Shown one piece after another: positions 48,709-60,440 of a DNA stretch of 64,000 nt. Position 1 is the first letter of the stretch; the number at the start of each line of letters is the position of its first letter. The stretch spans positions 186,405,140 through 186,469,139 of the forward strand of contig NC_089493.1 of NCBI RefSeq assembly GCF_036850765.1, written 5' to 3'. The stretch comes from Saccopteryx bilineata (Eukaryota; Chordata; Mammalia; Chiroptera; Emballonuridae). The notes beneath the pieces were generated by a model that had not been told where the DNA came from, did no database searches, and was given only the letters and a program-made list of their open reading frames with translations. The position numbers and the translations under genes are program-made.

Positions 48709-49065
48709 TTTTTTTTAAGTGAGAGGCAGGGAGGCAGAGACAGACTTCTGCATCCACTCGGACAAAGATCCGCCCAGCAAGCCCCTTACCAGGCAATGCT
48801 CTGCCTGGCAGCCTCTGCTCTGTTGCTTGGCAACTAAGCTATATAAACACCTGAGGTGAGGCCATGGAACCTCCCTCAGTGCCCGGGGCCAACTTTGCTT
48901 GAACCATTTGAGCCATGGCTGCAGGAGGGGAAGGGAGAGAGAGAGAAAGAGAGAGGAGGGAAAGGGTGGAGAAGCAGATGGTCACTTCTCCTATGTGCCC
49001 TGAACCGGAATCGAACTTCCACATGCTGGGCCAACACTCTACCACTGAACCAAATGGCCAGAGCT
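48709..49065 (-). mobile_element. Diverged VES-like tRNA SINE
   Basis: Minus-strand head GCTCTGGCCATTTGGTTCAG (about 49046-49065), a GA-rich block on the plus strand (48926-48966), the older 3' body and a T-run tail near 48711. Worn target copies: ccaaattattgta (48696-48708) and ccaaattcatttt (49066-49078). Confidence 0.75.
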
Positions 49066-49078
49066 CCAAATTCATTTT

Positions 49079-49937
49079 TCTTTGATGATTCAGTAATCAT
49101 TTCAAGTGTCTCATTACTCTTGGTTCATTATGTTGACCCTTAGTTTCCATTCTGTCATGGAAATATGCAAGTATTAATAATAATTTTTAATAAGGAATAC
49201 TTTTATTCAATCCTTTTTAGTTATTGAATACTTTTATTGAGAAGTAAATAAATTTCACAAAGATAAATAACTTGAATAAAATATTTACATCCAACTTTTT
49301 ATTATTCTCTTTTTTGTTCAAAGTGAATGTATAATCAAAAGCAAGAAACCCCCTAGTGTAGTGGAGCTAATACATTAAACTAATACCCACTAAAAATTTC
49401 TATTCTTATTATATCTCCCTTCACATTCAATTCACTAAATAACTAGTTATAAAATTAAACTTTAGCGATTTCTCTGCTGGTTTCCAAAGGCCTGATTAGT
49501 ACTGGGAAAGTAGATAAAATTTAGTTCTTCAGTCTGCACTTTGGCAAATCAATTATATTGAACCACGTCCTCCTTGAAACCTGGCATTCAATAGTCAACT
49601 GACTCATATGCTGCTTTATCAGATTTCCTATTGGTATTTAGTTCCATTCCTGCCCCTTGATGTTGTGGTCACTTTGTTGAAAGCCTAACAAGTATATTTT
49701 ACCAAATCCCTGTCAACAGTGAGTTCTCCAATGAGAATTACTTATATATGGTTTGAAAGACTACTTGGTCTGACAGTAAGAGGCAAATGTGTGGGTTCCT
49801 GCAGATATAAATTTTACATCAGCTTATGACTTTCCATGCTGAACTTCCAGTCTCGTTCTTACAAAGTGCTGTGACCCTTAAGGGCTGATTCCTGCAGTGC
49901 TAGTGAAGTCTTCCCCTGACCTTCACTCCTACAATGG
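49079..49937. other. AT-rich non-coding DNA
   Basis: No gene or named repeat supported. Confidence 0.55.
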
Positions 49938-49946
49938 GTTGAGCAG

Positions 49947-49950
<4 letters not shown>

Positions 49951-49979
<29 letters not shown>

Positions 49980-50343
49980 TATTTTTCTGAAGCTGGAAAC
50001 AGGGAGAGACAGTCAGACAGACTCCCGCATGTGCCCGACCGGGATCCACCTGGCACGCCCACCAGGGGGCGATGCTCTGCCCCTCCGGGGCGTTGCTCTG
50101 TCGTGACCAGAGCCACTCTAGTGCCTGGGGCAGAGGCCAAGGAGCCATCCCCAGCGCCTGGGCCATCTTTTACTTCAATGGAGCCTCGGCTGCGGGAGGG
50201 GAAGAGAGAGACAGAGAGGAAGGAGAGGGGGAGAGGTGGAGAAGCAGATGGGCACTTCTCCTGTGTGCCCTGGCCGGGAATCGAACCCAGGACTTCCACA
50301 CGCCAGGCCGACGCTCTACCACTGAGCAAACCGGCCAAGGCGA
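49951..50343 (-). mobile_element. tRNA-derived SINE, type A, full length, long poly(A)
   Basis: Minus strand: tRNA-like head (GCCTTGGCCGGTTTGCTCAG near 50324-50343), B box GGTTCGATTCC on the complement near 50278-50288, the GC-rich body with one CTCF-like module, and a poly(A) tail (T run of about 29 at 49949-49978). The perfect 13-bp target duplication gttgagcagtctt lies at 49938-49950 and 50344-50356. All large frames here, up to 159 codons, are SINE shadows. Confidence 0.95.
50059..50071 (+). promoter_or_regulatory. CTCF-core-like motif inside SINE
   Basis: The plus strand reads CCACCAGGGGGCG. It faces the opposite-strand motifs at 53926, 53948 and 62414. Confidence 0.35.
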
Positions 50344-50356
50344 GTTGAGCAGTCTT

Positions 50357-53300
50357 ACAAGCACTTAATACCCTACGTTAAATAAATTTCTTCTTGGAAT
50401 AACTAAAATAGCTTTGCTTTATTAATTGGCCATGGATTAGCATGTTTTATTTATTGTTAATTGTTTAACAATGACATAGTTAAATTGTGCTGAATGTATG
50501 ATCCAATGGGTTCATGTGAAAGAGCAAGCTCATTTCACTTATATGATAAAGACTATTTTCTTAATGTAATTACACTTTGTCCACTACAGATGCTCAAAGT
50601 AAGCAGAAGATCTTTGGTAATGAACTGCATTTTTTAAAGTATTCAAATCATATATGCGAAAGATTATATCACTTGCACTTGGAAAATGAGAGATGTGTTA
50701 TTGGGTAAACCAAGAAAAGTGTAATTTGTATTTAGCACCATACTTAAGTGAGTTGTGTTTGGTTCTTATCACATGGACTTCAGTGTCACAGAAGATAGTA
50801 TGTCACAGAAGATGATATTACAGAAAAGTAGCAATATCTGTCTCTGTATCACTCCTCTTGCCACACTAAGTTATCCTCTCTCCCTATTCGATCAGTGTCG
50901 TCGTGACCCTACTTGTAAAAAATTAAGATAGTTCAGGTCAGTATTCTATATAATAAGTCATTTTTAGTTCTGTTCTGGAAAATTGACTTGCCGTGACCTG
51001 CATCCTGTCACAGTGGTAGTAAATTCCAATTTTCAGCCACTTTTTGCTTGGATCTCACCATTCTGTAGTTTTCTTGACTGACTGTGTTACCTGCTTACAG
51101 GCTTTCCTAATGCTCATGGATTTCCTACCTGCTAGAATGTCCAAATGTTGCTTCCTTTAAATCAGTTCTTTTCCATGCTCTGTGTGCCTCTTTGATTACA
51201 TTTTCTCTCTGCATTACATTCCCTTCCATGGCTCATGCTGACTGCTCACCTGCATTACCACAGCTTCCAATATGCCCTCTCAATCCATGTGCCCAGGATT
51301 TATGGGTAAAATAAAGGCCTGATGTCATCCTACTAAATCCAGACTAAAGCAATTAGAGACATACAAAGAAGAAAATCTATGTTAGCTGGGGAATTTTCTG
51401 AAGGATGCAGGCCATCCACTAAATATAAATGTTTGTCATGCATAAATAACAGAGGGACAGACTGAAGCAAAAACAGTGGCACAGAGGACTGTGGTGAATG
51501 GCTTTCATTAGAGGTTTGACAGAACGCTATAAATATTCACTAACCTGGTGCTGTAAAATCTAGCAACCAGAAAAAAAGCAAAAGTGGGATAGATTTGTAT
51601 CCTTTCCTTAGAAGTCCTTTATGGAATTTAGATCAGTGTTCTCGGTGAATTGTCCAGGATCACACATGGCCGCTGGAAACGAGAACTGGTTGGAAATATG
51701 TCCTTGATGTAGTGAAGTTTATCTGTGTTCTGCCGAGGCTTGCCACTGGAGGGAGGGCCCATGCAGTCAAACCATGTATCTGGAGTTGATGTCAGGTTAA
51801 ACAGAAAACTCGAAAGAATAGTAGAGCAGTTTTGTCAGAGCCAGAGACAACCCGCGGCTCGTTCGGTCTGTCCATATATGAAGACACTACCGTCTCCACT
51901 GGCTCTTGGATCGTAGAACTGATGATGTGAATGGCTGCAGCTGTACTCTGGGGGGAGTCCCTGTGCACAGTGAAGCACCTCTTCCCTTTAGGCAAGTGTC
52001 TGAGTCAAACTTAACATGTGATGTTACGCATACCGGTTTTGTCATTAAATAAATAGGAGAACCTTTTCAAAGGCTTTCTTGTCTTACAGAGGTGTTATTT
52101 TGAACCCTTCAAATAAGGTCATCTACCAGCATTCGCTAGTTCTTGATATAGGAATCACAACTAAACACCCATCAGGAATTTTGTGGCAAAAATGAAGTGC
52201 TTTCATCAAATGCCCTCTGACATTTCATTATATCTTTAAAAATTTATGGCTAAATTTATTGGAGTTATGAGACTGCAACCACATAAATCCTGGAGAGCTA
52301 GAAATTCAAACTAAATCTTAGAAACTTCTCATCCACTTTATAGCATTATTCAGAAACAATTTCTGCGAGTTTCCAGCCATTAAAATCTTTGATGATCAAT
52401 CTTCTCTTTTTAATTAAGTAAATTGTTTCCAATGGAATTTTTACAAGGAACTCAACATGTAAAACAATACAATTTATGGTGATTATGAAGGAGGGGTGGG
52501 AACTTAGTGTCTTCCCACTCTTTCCCCTCTGGCCTCTGCTCTCACCCTACTGGGCGATTCCAGAAGGCTACTTGATCACACTTTGTTATCTATCAATATA
52601 AATTCACCTTAAAATCTGTAGAGTTTGTAAATTCTTGATCCTCCTGAGAGAGACTGTTTTAATATCGGGCTATCCAATTGTTAAAAAAAGCATTGCCACC
52701 CAACTCCAATATTTCCCTTGACTTCTTTTTCCATTTGTACTCTGCTACTGACCTACTGACCTACTTTGAGATATTTAATAAATAATTTCACCTCCCTTTG
52801 GCTTTCTGCCTCTGGTTCCAAGTCACGTGTCAAAACACTATTAATCATACTATTGTGAATGGAAAGAACAGTTTAATCCCTTTTCCTAAATTGAATATAT
52901 GTATGTACATAATAAAGACATAACTGGAAGCTATCTTTTGGAAGATTCAACCGGATCAGAATAAAGGGGAGATTTACAGAGAAAACTTGTGTGCACACGT
53001 CCCCAAGCATGTGAGATGGAGAAAGCAGTGAGAAGGATATACCACTGCCCCTAGAACTACCCATTAGTCTTGCCTGTGTCCCGTACACTCTTAGATATTT
53101 GATGCCCTGCTCCTGGTTGCTCAGTCCTAATGCCTTCAGTAGGCTCTGACCCTCGAGTTTGTGTGACCCTTCACTATTGGGTTATGAGGACAAAAAAATA
53201 CACATTCACTGAAAGTTAGCAATTAGTGAACCCCCATAGAAAGAGGATAAAAGTGAACCAGAAAATCTTCATACATCATTATAGTTATCTGGTCTGAGAA

Positions 53301-53643
53301 AATAAATGCCTGCATTAAGATTATATTAGCACTGAAACGTGTGGGTGACATATCAAAATATATTTAATAAATGTTAAATACTATTGTGATGAGAAAGGGA
53401 GTAAGAATTCATGTCTAAATCTTGAGCTTGGTAGGTAAAGGAAATGTTTGTCAAGACGGAAGCTAGGAGTAGGCACCAGTGTGAATTAATAGTACTTGAC
53501 ATGGATTACGAACCCTGCAAAAATGAATTGAAGCAGACATCATCTGTCAGTTATTGTAGATGACAGACTATTTCTACATTGAAACCTGAAGGTGAAAGTT
53601 GAAGACTGATTTTAGCCAATTTCTGCAAAAAGGATGTGATGTT
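50357..53643. other. Largest repeat-poor stretch; no gene seen
   Basis: About 3.3 kb without a SINE or a named repeat. Frames are short (up to 71 codons) and lack domains. It is a reasonable place to look for conserved non-coding elements, but nothing in the sequence alone identifies one. Confidence 0.5.
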
Positions 53644-53925
53644 AAAAGGGAAGATGAGGCCCTGGCCGGTTGGCTCAGTGGTGGAGCGTCGGCCTGGCGT
53701 GCAGAAGTCCCAGGTTCAATTCCCGGCCAGGGCACACAGGAGAAGCGCCCATCTGCTTCTCCACCCCTCCCTCTCTCCTTCCTCTCTGTCTCTCTCTCCC
53801 CCTCCCTCAGCAAGGCTCCACTGGAGCAAAGATGGCCCGGGCACTGGGGATGGCTCCTTGGCCTCTGCCCCAGGCGCTAGAGTGGCTCTGGTCACACAGA
53901 GCGACGCCCTGGAGGGGCAGAGCAT

Positions 53926-53938
53926 CGCCCCCTGGTGG
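53926..53938 (-). promoter_or_regulatory. CTCF-core-like motif inside SINE (first of two)
   Basis: The minus strand reads CCACCAGGGGGCG. Confidence 0.35.
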
Positions 53939-53947
53939 GCAGAGCGT

Positions 53948-53960
53948 CACCCCCTGGTGG
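53948..53960 (-). promoter_or_regulatory. CTCF-core-like motif inside SINE (second of two)
   Basis: The minus strand reads CCACCAGGGGGTG, one base from its neighbour and lacking the CpG, so this copy would be insensitive to methylation at that position. Confidence 0.3.
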
Positions 53961-54121
53961 GCGAGCTGGGTGGATCCCGGTCGGGTGTATGCAGGAGTCT
54001 GTCTGACTGTCTGTCCCCGTTTCCAGCTTCAGAAAAATACAAAAAAAAAAAAAAAAAAAGGGAAGATGACCAAGAATGGCTGTTGAAGGCTCCTAGAACT
54101 GAATGATTTAAAAAAATCCAG

Positions 54122-54162
54122 TAAAAAAAAAAAAAGACAGAAAAGAGGAGAGAGAGAGAGAA
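54122..54162. repeat. A-rich and (GA)n tract
   Basis: An A run followed by gaggagagagagagag; purine-only apart from one C. Confidence 0.7.
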
Positions 54163-54399
54163 ATGTGGAGTAGGAGGGATGAGGTCTATTCTTAGAAAGG
54201 ACCGTGAGCTCTGGGAAAGGCACAGTCCCTAAGGCACTGGCAGGAGAGCTTCCTGAAGACTGTCAGGAAGAAAGCAACTTGAGGAAAAAGAAGGCCTCTA
54301 GTTTAGGAAGAACAGTGCCCATCTTTGTCTTAAGTGATACCATTCAATGAACTATCATGCAATAGTTCCTTAACTTACATTATTTTAACTTTTATGTGT

Positions 54400-54456
54400 A
54401 CATGTTTATATGTATGTGTGTGTGTGCGCGCGCATGTGCAGATGTGTACACATAAC
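54400..54456. repeat. (TG)n/(CG)n microsatellite
   Basis: An alternating pyrimidine-purine run with gtgtgtgtgtgcgcgcgcat at its core; such runs can adopt Z-DNA. Confidence 0.8.
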
Positions 54457-54460
54457 TTTA

Positions 54461-55285
54461 TTTAAACATCATCCAAATTACCTTTGTGTCATACTCCAGA
54501 ACAGAGATTTGATAGACCAGAAAGCATGGGCTTAAAATTGACATCAACACATATAAAATTATTTCTCCATAAGCGCTCTTTCTCTACTCCTTGTTACCCA
54601 ATACTTAGCTGAATGTTAAGGAATATAACATGAGTCATAATATCAAAAGTGTTGCTTTATTACATATTGGAAATCTTTGCTGTGTCACAAGTACGTTCAA
54701 GGTGAAATGTCACAGCGGGGAGCACGGAGTGGACGTGTCTAGGCAATGGTGTATTTTTACAGAATCAGCGTTGGGGTTTTGTTACCTTTCGTGTGCACCA
54801 CAGCAATCGAAGAGGCAGCTTTTCGTGGTTTTAAAAGTATGAGTAGCACTGACCCAAATGTAATCTTGTGAGTCAGTTGGGAAGTGGGGGAGAGGCGGTA
54901 AAGGGTGGGAGAAAAGGAAGATCGATTGGTTCTGAAGCGGGCTCCGAATGCTGTAGCTGTAGAGGTGTCGCTTTGCTTCGTGGACTGTTGTGGGCGGTGA
55001 TCTCATGGACTCGGGCCAATAGCCCGGGCACTCATCTGTACAGCTCTCAAGCTTGATAGGAGCTTCATCTGGTCCACCAGCTCTTTTACTTTTTCTAGGC
55101 TAAAAATTTTAGAAGACAGTTCCAACCTGGGCTTTTCCATATTTCCATCTTGGGACTGGGAGATGCTCTATCATCTGATGAGAGAGAGAGAAAGCTGAGC
55201 TCAAAACAGCGAAAACATATCATCCGGCTCGTACTCCAGATGGTTGTAGTAGGAAATCCAGAATAAGAAATTTCACCCAAGTTTT
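54461..55285. other. Non-coding DNA, nothing recognised
   Basis: Frames of 60-74 codons on both strands at 54630-55056 show no recognisable domain. Confidence 0.5.
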
Positions 55286-55297
55286 AAATGAACAACA

Positions 55298-55417
55298 GCC
55301 TGACCTGTGGTGGCGCAGTGGATAAAACGTCAACCTGGAAACACTGAGGTTACCGGTTCAAAACCCTGGCTTGCCTGGTCAAGGCACATATGGGAGTTGA
55401 TGCTTCCTGCTCCTCCC

Positions 55418-55454
<37 letters not shown>

Positions 55455-55488
55455 CCCCCCCTCTAAAATGAATAAATAAATAAGAAAT
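55298..55488 (+). mobile_element. tRNA-derived SINE, type C
   Basis: It carries an A box TGGCGCAGTGG (near 55311), a B-box variant GGTTCAAAACC (about 55355), 'ggcacatatgggagttgatg', a long (CT)n block plus a C run, and aaataaataa tail units. The perfect 12-bp target duplication aaatgaacaaca lies at 55286-55297 and 55489-55500. Confidence 0.95.
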
Positions 55489-55912
55489 AAATGAACAACA
55501 AGCATGAAGGAATTCTGCGAAATGTGAAGTAGCATTTGGGCAGATTCTTAGACTAAAGTTCATTACAGAGTTAATACAGTCTAAATAAGTATTGGCTGCA
55601 GGAGTCAAGGATTAATTTAGAAAAAATGAATCTGCCATGACTAACAATTACTTTTGAGTTACTACACATTTGGACAGCATTCCAACGTGTGTACGTTATG
55701 ACCTTATTTTCAAAATATTGTGTTTGTATTTCAAAAATCGAGTATCAGTGGGAAGATTTAGAAGCTTTGCTGTTGCATTTACAAACTTTATAAGAAAGCT
55801 TCCTGAGATTGGTAACTATGTGCTTTGTGATCATCATTGTATCTCATTGAGAACTTACTTGGAGATTTAATAAGATAAGTCATTTTAAACTATAAACAGG
55901 AGTTGAGACATA

Positions 55913-56430
55913 TTGTACCTCTTCCCCCTCTCCTCTTCCTATTCTTTCCTTCTCTCACTCTTCCATGAACACTGTCCTTTTTCTCCATGGGCATGGCTAC
56001 CTCCACCCCATCTTTACACGGCTGTCAACTTCTTGACATTAGACAAGAGCTTACATCTTTCCCTCTGTCCCATGTGCTGCACGTGCACACATGCGCACAC
56101 ACACAATGTTAAGGCATTTACACACGTTATCCAGTTTATGGGCATTGCTCCCATCCCTTCTTCTCATTAGATGAAAGCTCATATTGTCCCCTCTGTTTCA
56201 TATACCGTCTCATATGTACAAACACACGCACAGTCTTTTTCTTCATAGTACATATGCTTAGATAATAGTATCTTGTTCTGTTTTTCTTATTCATTGTACA
56301 TCTCTTTCTACTAGAATGAAGTGTGTACAGAGCAGTAATCTTTTCTCTCCTCTCTCTTATTCCAGTGTATATATTGATAGATCTGTATCTACTTAAAGAG
56401 GGAACTCAATCGGCCTGTGTTGAATGAATG
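55913..56430 (+). mobile_element. Possible L2 LINE remnants
   Basis: 'tctttctactagaatgaagt' then 'ctcaatcggcctgtgttgaa' plus 'tgaatgtag' (56305-56425) echo the L2 3' end. Upstream text looks like repeated L2-type phrases but is too worn for certainty. A (CA)n patch is at 56083-56104. Confidence 0.4.
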
Positions 56431-57734
56431 TAGTCTTTTACTAGGTCAAAGAACAGAACAGTGTGCCTAAGTTACCAGGAACTGTTTGCAATTATGCATT
56501 CCTTTATGTTTTACTAAAATTTATTCACTTTGTCTGACAGATATTGGCCATTTCTTCATTAGCTAGTATTAAGATGCATGGGACTTACACAGGTATATTT
56601 CATTACTATGGAGACCAGAAAGGGACAGAAGATTATTGTAGATACATTGTTAAGAGAGTGGCAAATTTGTGTTAAAATTCTATGTATGTAGATGGCCTTT
56701 TTAAACCCTGGGTATTGTGTGATCTCCATGTTTATTATTAAGCATAGCTTAATGCATTATTGCCATTTTCTAAATGTATTTCCGTCCATTTCTATATTTT
56801 TATGACTGAAGTTAGATGCTGATACACACATGTATAGCACAGCAGTGGAGGCCTGAATACTTATTTGTGAATCACTGCAAATTTAACTGTCAGTGATTTG
56901 TATTTAGAAAGCTTTTATATTTAAATATGTTCTTTATTAGACAAGTACCAAATGCTAAGCCCAACTGCATATTTTAAATTTTCCAAGGATGGTTGAAAGT
57001 GTAAGATGATAATTATCTTTGTCTGATGTGTTGGTGCTATTAAAATCATATCATGATATCTTATCATTTACATATAAATCTTGTTAAAATTTCAAAGCCC
57101 TGTGCTGAAAAATACAAAAATAAGTATATTTAGTGTAATTGACATAAGATTGCTATTTTCCACAATTCTTCTGAAGGTAATAAGAGAGATCCACTTTTGC
57201 ATGCCTCTTCAAACAGCATTTGAATTCTATCAACATCATGCTCCTTTTATCCCCAGTAGTTGAAATCCCAAAAGACTTACCTCACCACAAAAATAACATC
57301 TAAAATATCAACTCTATGCATATAAATTCAGTGGAAGAAGAAAACTCTTCATGACTTTTGAGATGTCAATTTTATTACAAACTGTTCCTCCTACAAACAG
57401 CTATGTTAACATGTGAGAATATGTGTGTAAAACAGTGTGCATGTCTTTCATTTTCCATTTTAAATCAAAATGTAAAAGGAACATATAAATGCTAGTACAC
57501 TGTAAAAACAAGAGTTGCCACAGACCATATCCCTGTTTCTACGTGAATTCTCTATACCTTAACTTTTCATTTATAGTAGATAACTTAGGTAGCTAACCAG
57601 TGTTATGTCGGCATGCTGTCATCATCCCAAAGTTCAACTCTTTTTTGTCTTCCTTCTATTGAAATCTTACAAGTCATAATGTTGAGCATTTTTTTCCATG
57701 TAAATAATTTTAGAGAAATGTCTTTTCAAATTCT
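56431..57734. other. AT-rich non-coding DNA
   Basis: No gene or named repeat supported. Confidence 0.55.
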
Positions 57735-57800
57735 CTACTCATTTAAAAATTTTTATTCCATTTATTTGAGAGAGAAAGGGGAGAGAGAGAGAGAAGCATC
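57735..57800 (-). mobile_element. Truncated VES-type SINE tail
   Basis: 'aaaatttttattccatttat' followed by 'ttgagagagaaaggggagag' and 'agagagaagcatcaattcaa' equals the tail half of a VES-type SINE in antisense; the tRNA head is absent. Confidence 0.5.
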
Positions 57801-58520
57801 AATTCAATATAGAACAACATTAATAAAATTACACTTTTGCTAGAAAGTAGCACACATAGTTTTACTTTTGTCTGAACTGAGTGTGCCTACTATGACAATA
57901 TAGTAGCTACATACAAGTCATTTCTATTTAAAGAAGGATCAATATCCAATTCTTAGATGAAAGCATCTTTTTCGAAGATGTGGTAGACGATGTCAAACCT
58001 AGTTAACTTGATCTATTATAAGCTTATCAAAAATATAATGGATGACAGCATCAAATTATTTTATGATTATCACTCACAGATAGATAACATTTCAGAGAAG
58101 ATACATTTATGGTATAGTGCAGTTCTTTTCTTATTTGAGATCCACTGAACAATTCTATTGAAAGTCATGATATTATAGTCACCCAGAAAAATTTGGGTGA
58201 ATCATATATATTAGCTATCACAGAACATCAAAGAAAAGAAATTTCTATAGTAATTAGCTTATAACATTCTGAATTAAAACAAAAATTTTATTAATGATAC
58301 TTAATATTTTAACATGTTTAAGAATCATGTTAATGACTTTTTTTGTTGTTCATCCTATTAGTGTCCACAACTGCCTTGTCTTGATATTATACTGTCACAA
58401 CCCATGAAATGTCCCTGTGGTTGGCACTTGTATACAATACCTACATTCCAGATGAGCAAGGACTATTACAGGGATGGATGAAAAGAGGAAGGAGAATATC
58501 GTCAATAATATTGTCATAAG
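57801..58520. other. AT-rich non-coding DNA
   Basis: No gene or named repeat supported. Confidence 0.55.
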
Positions 58521-58960
58521 TTTACATCATGAGAGATGATTACTAGAGTTATCAGGGTGATCACATTGTAAGGTATAAAAATGTCGAGTTACAACTGTAC
58601 ATACAACTGAAACTAATGTAACCGACATAAGATTGTATACCAACTACACTTAACCCTTTGTGTAGTGATTTTCTTTCATGTTCACTAACCCGCGGTAGTG
58701 AGGTTTTTTTTTTCAAAAAAATAAAATTAATTCCAGTTACAGTTTTATTAACTTAAAATCATGTTTGTTTGATACCAATTTATGGAAACAAGAATAATAT
58801 ACATTTGCCTTTTTTAAATGTTGCCTTACACATTTTTAAAATAAAAATTTTGTCACGATCATATTTTGAATGGTCAGGAGGCACAAGATGTACAGGAATG
58901 TTTGTACTACTCAACAGGTTAAATAAAAAATAAATAAAAAAACGAAACAAAAAAGAATAA
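58521..58960 (+). mobile_element. L1 3' end interrupted by a piggyBac-like element
   Basis: 'cagggtgatcacattgtaag', 'actgaaactaatgtaaccga' and 'gattgtataccaactacac' are the last bases of a laurasiatherian L1 3' UTR. The sequence then breaks at TTAA and resumes at 58919 with TTAAATAAAAAATAAATAAA, the A-rich tail. Confidence 0.8.
58650..58922. mobile_element. piggyBac-like MITE (TTAA-flanked, 273 bp)
   Basis: Both ends lie at TTAA (58650-58653 and 58919-58922). The left end is TTAACCCTTTGTGTAGTGAT and the minus-strand right end is TTAACCTGTTGAGTAGTACA, about 15 of 18 matching. Removing it leaves one TTAA within the tail of the surrounding L1, as expected for piggyBac cut-and-paste insertion. 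It is non-coding and AT-rich. Confidence 0.85.
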
Positions 58961-59284
58961 ACATTAATACCTAAAAATAGACTAAACTGTTATATAATTA
59001 AAATTTGATATGCAGAGGTCCTTTTGGAATTCTAAATTAGAAGCAATTTTGTATATTAAATATACAAAATAAATTGTTAGTAATGTTATACAATGAAGGT
59101 TGGCCATATACACAACTTAATTTTTTTCCCTAAGAATCAAGCAAAGTCTACTGTTTTATTCATATGTAATTAATATGCATCTCTTAGGTCTGTTCTAATA
59201 TATTTCTAGAACACAAATTTTGATTTCTAAATCATAGATCTTATATAGGAGTTACATAATCCATTAATTGCATTGTACTTCTTT

Positions 59285-59600
59285 TTTTGTGTGGCAGAGA
59301 CAGAGAGAGTCAGAGAGAGAGACAGATAGGGACAGACAGACAGGAAGGGAGATGAGAAACATCAATTCTTCGTTGCGGCATCTTAGTTGTTCATTGATTG
59401 CTTTCTCATATGTGCCTTGACTGGGATGCTACAGCAGACCGAGTGACCCCTTGCTCGAGCCAGTGACCTTGGGTCCAAGCTGGCGAGCCTTGCTCAAACT
59501 AGATGAGCCTACGCTAAAGCTGGCGCCCTTGGGGTCTCGAACCTGGGTCCTCCACATCCCAGTTCTATGCTCTATCCACTGAGCCAATGCCTGGTTAGGC
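59285..59600 (-). mobile_element. tRNA-derived SINE, type B
   Basis: Minus-strand head GCCTAACCAGGCATTGGCTC (about 59581-59600), B-box region GGTTCGAGACCCC on the complement near 59537, the type B middle and a short T-rich tail. The 15-bp target copies gcattgtacttcttt (59270-59284) and gcattgtatttcttt (59601-59615) differ at one base. Confidence 0.9.
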
Positions 59601-59919
59601 GCATTGTATTTCTTTAACCCCAAACACTTACAAATAAAACTAATTAAGAAAAAAATTGAATTTTTAGTATGGCCATACAATTATGTAAATGTCTATGAGG
59701 ACGAAGCTTATGTAATTAAATGAAGAATAAAATTATCTTTTTTGAGTGAACTATATATCTTAGTGATATGCTATCAATAAAAGTATATTACCTCTAGATT
59801 GCTGCCTAATTAATTACATGCATTGTAGGAGTTTTTAAATTAATCCAAATTTATGTTTTCATGATATATTAATCCAGGGAATTGCCATTCATTTCCCAGT
59901 TACTTATTGAATATATTTT

Positions 59920-60440
59920 ATGAGGTCAAATGTTTTTCTCAGCATTGGAGATAAAGTTGTAAAGTGGTCAGAGAAGTTGCTTCTTTTAAAAGCTTATCAT
60001 TTGATGGAGAGAGAAAAAGTAAGAACATTTACGATAGTGATAAGCTCAATGATAAAAGTATGTGTGAGGGCAGTGCCTGTGGGTGGGTTGTTTATATATT
60101 CTGGTTAATAGAGCCCTCTTTGAGAAGTGACAATTAGAAGAGCTGAAACCTATACTGTAAGAAGTTGGCTATATATCAAGGCCTAGAAAAAGAGCTTTCT
60201 AGGCCAAAGAAATGGTGAGGTCCCAAGCCTGGCAACCCAAGGACAAATCGTAAGGCCAGGGTTTGTTGAATCTTAAAAAGCATGAAGTAGAGTGATAGGA
60301 TACCAACTCAATGGGTAGACAAGGACCAGTTTGCAAAAGACCCTTTCACCACGTGGCAATGAGTTTGAATTGTAGCCTCCATATAATGGGAAGCTAATAA
60401 ATAGTCTGATCTAATGATGTTTTAAACGTGTTTTGGTTTT
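59920..60440 (-). mobile_element. L2 LINE remnant, antisense
   Basis: The order 'ttgagaagtgacaattagaa', 'gagctgaaacctatactgta', 'aatgggaagctaataaatag' and 'tctgatctaatgatgtttta' reproduces the antisense L2 3' region (gagctgagacctgaag ... atgggaagccattgg ... gacatgatctgatt). The 62-codon plus frame is not a gene. Confidence 0.6.

Larger units (their letters stand above)
53658..54055 (+). mobile_element. tRNA-derived SINE, type A, full length
   Basis: Head GGCCCTGGCCGG, A box TGGCTCAGTGG (53671-53681), B box GGTTCAATTCC (53713-53723), GC-rich body, poly(A) tail. The perfect 14-bp target duplication aaaagggaagatga lies at 53644-53657 and 54056-54069. The CTCF-like module occurs twice in tandem. 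Confidence 0.95.

Noticed and set aside
49859..50348. Frames of 123 and 159 codons on opposite strands, resembling frames at 14.4, 22.3, 53.7 and 62.3 kb
   Set aside because: All are translations of the same type A SINE, whose GC-rich body lacks stops. Similarity between them reflects the repeat and not a protein family.
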